Assembly (NCBI GenBank): GCA_002328295.1 | Contig: DCXE01000016.1 | Location: forward strand, 1-22,451 | Length of the DNA stretch: 22,451 bases | Direction: 5' to 3' | Source: Candidatus Peribacter sp. UBA2144 | Lineage (GTDB): Bacteria > Patescibacteriota > Gracilibacteria > Peribacterales > Peribacteraceae | Shown: positions 20,185 to 22,451 of the stretch, in pieces | How the letters are laid out: every line of letters starts with the position of its first letter | Numbering within the stretch: position 1 is the first letter of the stretch | Program-made: the position numbers and the translations under genes | Notes under the pieces: model-generated | Seen by the model: the letters and a program-made list of their open reading frames with translations, nothing else | The model's database searches: none | Told to the model about the DNA's origin: nothing

Positions 20185-22451
20185 TTATCCTATTCGTCTG
20201 AGAATCTCACGATCGACGAAATCTTTCTGCCTACCATAAGTCAGTCGACTCAACTGCTTAAATGCTTCGGCAGCCTGGGGATCTTTTGGATAAGTAGTGT
20301 CGAGCCATGGACGTGGAACATCAATCGAGAATGGCCTGGATGGCTTACCCTCAATGCAAAGCTTCATGGATCCTTTGAATGCATCCATATTTATCAAATC
20401 TTGCTCCGAGAATACAGGAGCCATTTCCTTCGCACATACTTCGGCATCTTGCGGTCCAATCTTATAAAACATCATTGTTCCAACGTTTCCAAAAATTGCT
20501 CCCTTAAGGTTTGTCTTACCCGACATCCTGTCATCTTTCTCCAATTGGTCGATGTACTGGTGAGCAAGTACCAAGCCAAGTCGATATTTTCTGGCTTCGG
20601 AAAGAATTGATTCAATCGAGTCTGTAACAAAGTTTTGGAATTCGTCGATGTACAGGAAGAAATCTTTTCGTTCCTCTTTGCTTTGTTGCTGTCTGCGCAT
20701 AGCTGCAACCTGGATTTTGTTAACAAATATCATTCCAAGCAGCTGAGAGTTAATGTCTCCAACAAGTCCTTTACTTAAGTTCACAAGCAGGATCTTTCCC
20801 GAATTCATGCAATCCGCAATATCAAAGGCGCTCTTTGTTTGTCCTACAATATTTCTGATCAACGTATTGGTGTAGAACTGTCCGAACTTAGCGGCGAAGT
20901 AGGGGATCAGCTCTTGTTTTTCTCTTTGTCCAGTCTGCGCCATCTGTTTTTCCCAGAATGATTTAACAATCGGATTGCTTACTTTAGATACTTTGTATTT
21001 TTGCCACTCTTCGTCTGTAAACAGCTTAACAAGATCAGTTATAGCTCCGCCCTCCTCTTCATCTTCCATCAAAGTCAGACAACCATTTCGGAAGTAATCC
21101 TGAATTCGAGGTCCAAAAATTTCATTACCGAACATTTTCACCATCATGTTCATTGCATCCAAAGCAATCAGGTCTCTCTCTTCTGCACTCTTGCCTTCCA
21201 AAAGGTTTAGTCCCATCGGACGTTCGACATCGGCAGGGTTAAAGTAAATTACATCATCAGCTCTTTCGCGTGGAATATATGGCATCAGGTCTTCTACAAG
21301 CGAACCATGAGGATCAACCACGCAAAGGCCTTTTCCATTATGAAAGTCCTGACGTGCCATTAATTGCATAATGGATGATTTACCAGTACCCGTTTGTCCT
21401 ATGATGTAGAAGTGACGGAAGCGGTCTTCATTATTTTGATAAATTTTAGTCTTTTCACCACGATGTGTGTTGTTCCCAAGGAGCAAGCCTTCCTCTGGAA
21501 TGTCCTTTGGTGCAGGTGCTATTTTGAAGTTCTGCCACTTAATGGTTTCGACTTTGTTATATTTGATATTTGGAAGATGGAAAAAACCAGTAAGCTCACT
21601 TGTCCCCAAGAGCATCTTTGGGCTCATGAAAAATTGTTTCTTGGTGCGTTTGGGAGATCTGCGTACGAATTTATTAACTATCTCGGTAGTTTGAACTATC
21701 CTTGGCCTTTTAAAACTGTTACCCCGGACAGAATCAAATTGTCTGAAAGCAGCGATAAGAGTTTCCAGAATAGTTTTTGATCTTGTTTCAGAATCAGTAG
21801 ATACAAGAAGCCTGAGGGCACATGTAAATCCGGCTTGCCCAGCCTTCTCGTCCATGGATTTGCTGTATTCCTCTACCATTTGTGATACGCGTTCTCCGGT
21901 TGAATGTTCGGCCTCCTTAAATTCTGCAAGATCATCTCCTCCTGTAATTATACTAAAGGCGGCACTTAACCATGAAATTGGATTCCACCATTTTGCGTGT
22001 TGCTTCTTTGGATTGATTAACTGAGTTGCTTCTTTTTGGAGTTTTTTCTGCCAACCGGATTTTACAGGCTTAAGTACAATTTGTACTGCAGCACCCTCGG
22101 TCGTTTTAAGTTTTGAAAATGCATTAGTAATGTTATTGAACGGGTCACTTTTAAGTTGTTGATAAGTTCTGAATACAGAAGTGAACTTCTTCTTTGGTAC
22201 AAGTGGTTGGACCGACACAACAGACTTCTCTGTAAAAATATTGTAATCTTCGACAACGTCTATAATCGTGTCCGGATAGAATGCGGTTATTTGTTTTTCT
22301 ATTAGCGGTGCGAATTTTCTTGGTGCAACTACGTAAAGCAAAATCTCTCCCGCCAGAGCTGCATACTCAACCGAGAAAAATGGTTGGCCTCTCCAAAATC
22401 TTTCTATTCTTGTTAAATAAATTCCATGCAGAGCTTCAAATAGATGCTCCA
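20185..22451 (-). CDS. T4SS/HerA-type DNA-translocating ATPase (5' end outside the window)
   Basis: This is a P-loop ATPase of the VirD4/TraD-HerA group that pumps DNA or protein through membrane channels. The reading frame stays open to the right window edge (upstream residues include EALHGIYLTRIERFWRGQPF), so it is 5'-partial with more than 750 codons here. Walker A GQTGTGKSS is encoded at 21373-21399 and Walker B FFLYIDEF near 20640-20665, followed by a sensor-like EARKYRLGLVLAHQY. The C-terminal part (PWLDTTYPKDPQAAEAFKQL) resembles TraG/TraD C-terminal regions. The N-terminal part looks like a non-catalytic domain. It is typical of the stand-alone conjugation-type ATPases of CPR genomes. 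Neighbouring T4SS genes, if any, would lie right of the window. Confidence 0.85.
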   Translation of the reverse strand, partial: EHLFEALHGIYLTRIERFWRGQPFFSVEYAALAGEILLYVVAPRKFAPLIEKQITAFYPDTIIDVVEDYNIFTEKSVVSVQPLVPKKKFTSVFRTYQQLKSDPFNNITNAFSKLKTTEGAAVQIVLKPVKSGWQKKLQKEATQLINPKKQHAKWWNPISWLSAAFSIITGGDDLAEFKEAEHSTGERVSQMVEEYSKSMDEKAGQAGFTCALRLLVSTDSETRSKTILETLIAAFRQFDSVRGNSFKRPRIVQTTEIVNKFVRRSPKRTKKQFFMSPKMLLGTSELTGFFHLPNIKYNKVETIKWQNFKIAPAPKDIPEEGLLLGNNTHRGEKTKIYQNNEDRFRHFYIIGQTGTGKSSIMQLMARQDFHNGKGLCVVDPHGSLVEDLMPYIPRERADDVIYFNPADVERPMGLNLLEGKSAEERDLIALDAMNMMVKMFGNEIFGPRIQDYFRNGCLTLMEDEEEGGAITDLVKLFTDEEWQKYKVSKVSNPIVKSFWEKQMAQTGQREKQELIPYFAAKFGQFYTNTLIRNIVGQTKSAFDIADCMNSGKILLVNLSKGLVGDINSQLLGMIFVNKIQVAAMRRQQQSKEERKDFFLYIDEFQNFVTDSIESILSEARKYRLGLVLAHQYIDQLEKDDRMSGKTNLKGAIFGNVGTMMFYKIGPQDAEVCAKEMAPVFSEQDLINMDAFKGSMKLCIEGKPSRPFSIDVPRPWLDTTYPKDPQAAEAFKQLSRLTYGRQKDFVDREILRRIG

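Noticed and set aside
1..22451. CRISPR array
   Set aside because: The repeats have units of 7-9 nt without unique spacers of constant length, and no cas gene is present.
1..22451. TGA recoded to glycine (table 25)
   Set aside because: TGA ends several genes at the expected protein length and never lies inside a conserved domain.

Overview
The window looks like part of a small-genome, host-dependent bacterium of the Candidate Phyla Radiation (Patescibacteria). The pointers are: many stand-alone four-helix-bundle (23S intervening-sequence type) proteins, an SLH-plus-sortase surface protein, a very large B12-dependent ribonucleotide reductase, a stand-alone T4SS-type ATPase, and housekeeping genes with weak or no Shine-Dalgarno sites. 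TGA is used as a normal stop (nrdJ, ribD, hisG, PQ-loop gene) and never falls inside a conserved domain, so the code is standard (table 11). This argues against Gracilibacteria/Absconditabacteria, which recode TGA. A Peregrinibacteria/Peribacteria-like affiliation is my guess, not shown by the sequence.

Layout: (1) 1-3142, the end of a str-type operon (rpsG, fusA), followed by a relic second copy of the fusA 3' end. (2) 3164-6785, a visibly GC-richer cassette with consensus promoters, strong AGGAG ribosome sites and clean terminators: a two-helix membrane protein, a TrpR/YerC-like regulator, then a tight operon hisI - PQ-loop membrane protein - unknown protein - divergent hisG. (3) 6819-7838, a GTG-started ribD whose C-terminus is cut off at a repeat element. 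(4) 7894-10050 (minus), a beta-repeat/poly-Gly/SLH surface protein with no N-terminus. (5) 10164-14489, nrdJ, a four-helix-bundle gene and an unknown charged protein. (6) 14637-16623, REP-like repeats, an RNHCP zinc-ribbon protein, a second four-helix-bundle gene and ychF (minus). (7) 16781-18198, an SLH-sortase with its own promoter and two terminators. (8) 18233-19992 (minus), four tandem paralogous small membrane-anchored proteins of no family I recognise. (9) 20185-22451 (minus), a T4SS/HerA-type ATPase that runs off the right edge.

The strongest unexplained signal is a set of about twelve loci in 22 kb made of degenerate short-period tandem repeats (units of 7, 8 or 9 nt), nearly always arranged as a left array and its inverted right array. 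Distant loci share unit sequences: AGGTT-type at 2983 and 7750; ACAAAGGAG-type in ribD, nrdJ and around 15043-15529; GAATCAGAG-type at 18691 and 20064. Both four-helix-bundle genes lie between such inverted arrays. The arrays that sit inside coding regions all have period 9 and keep the frame. Octamer arrays lie between genes or at gene ends. Together this looks like a family of minimal repeat-bounded elements, perhaps connected to the four-helix-bundle proteins, that shapes gene ends across the region.
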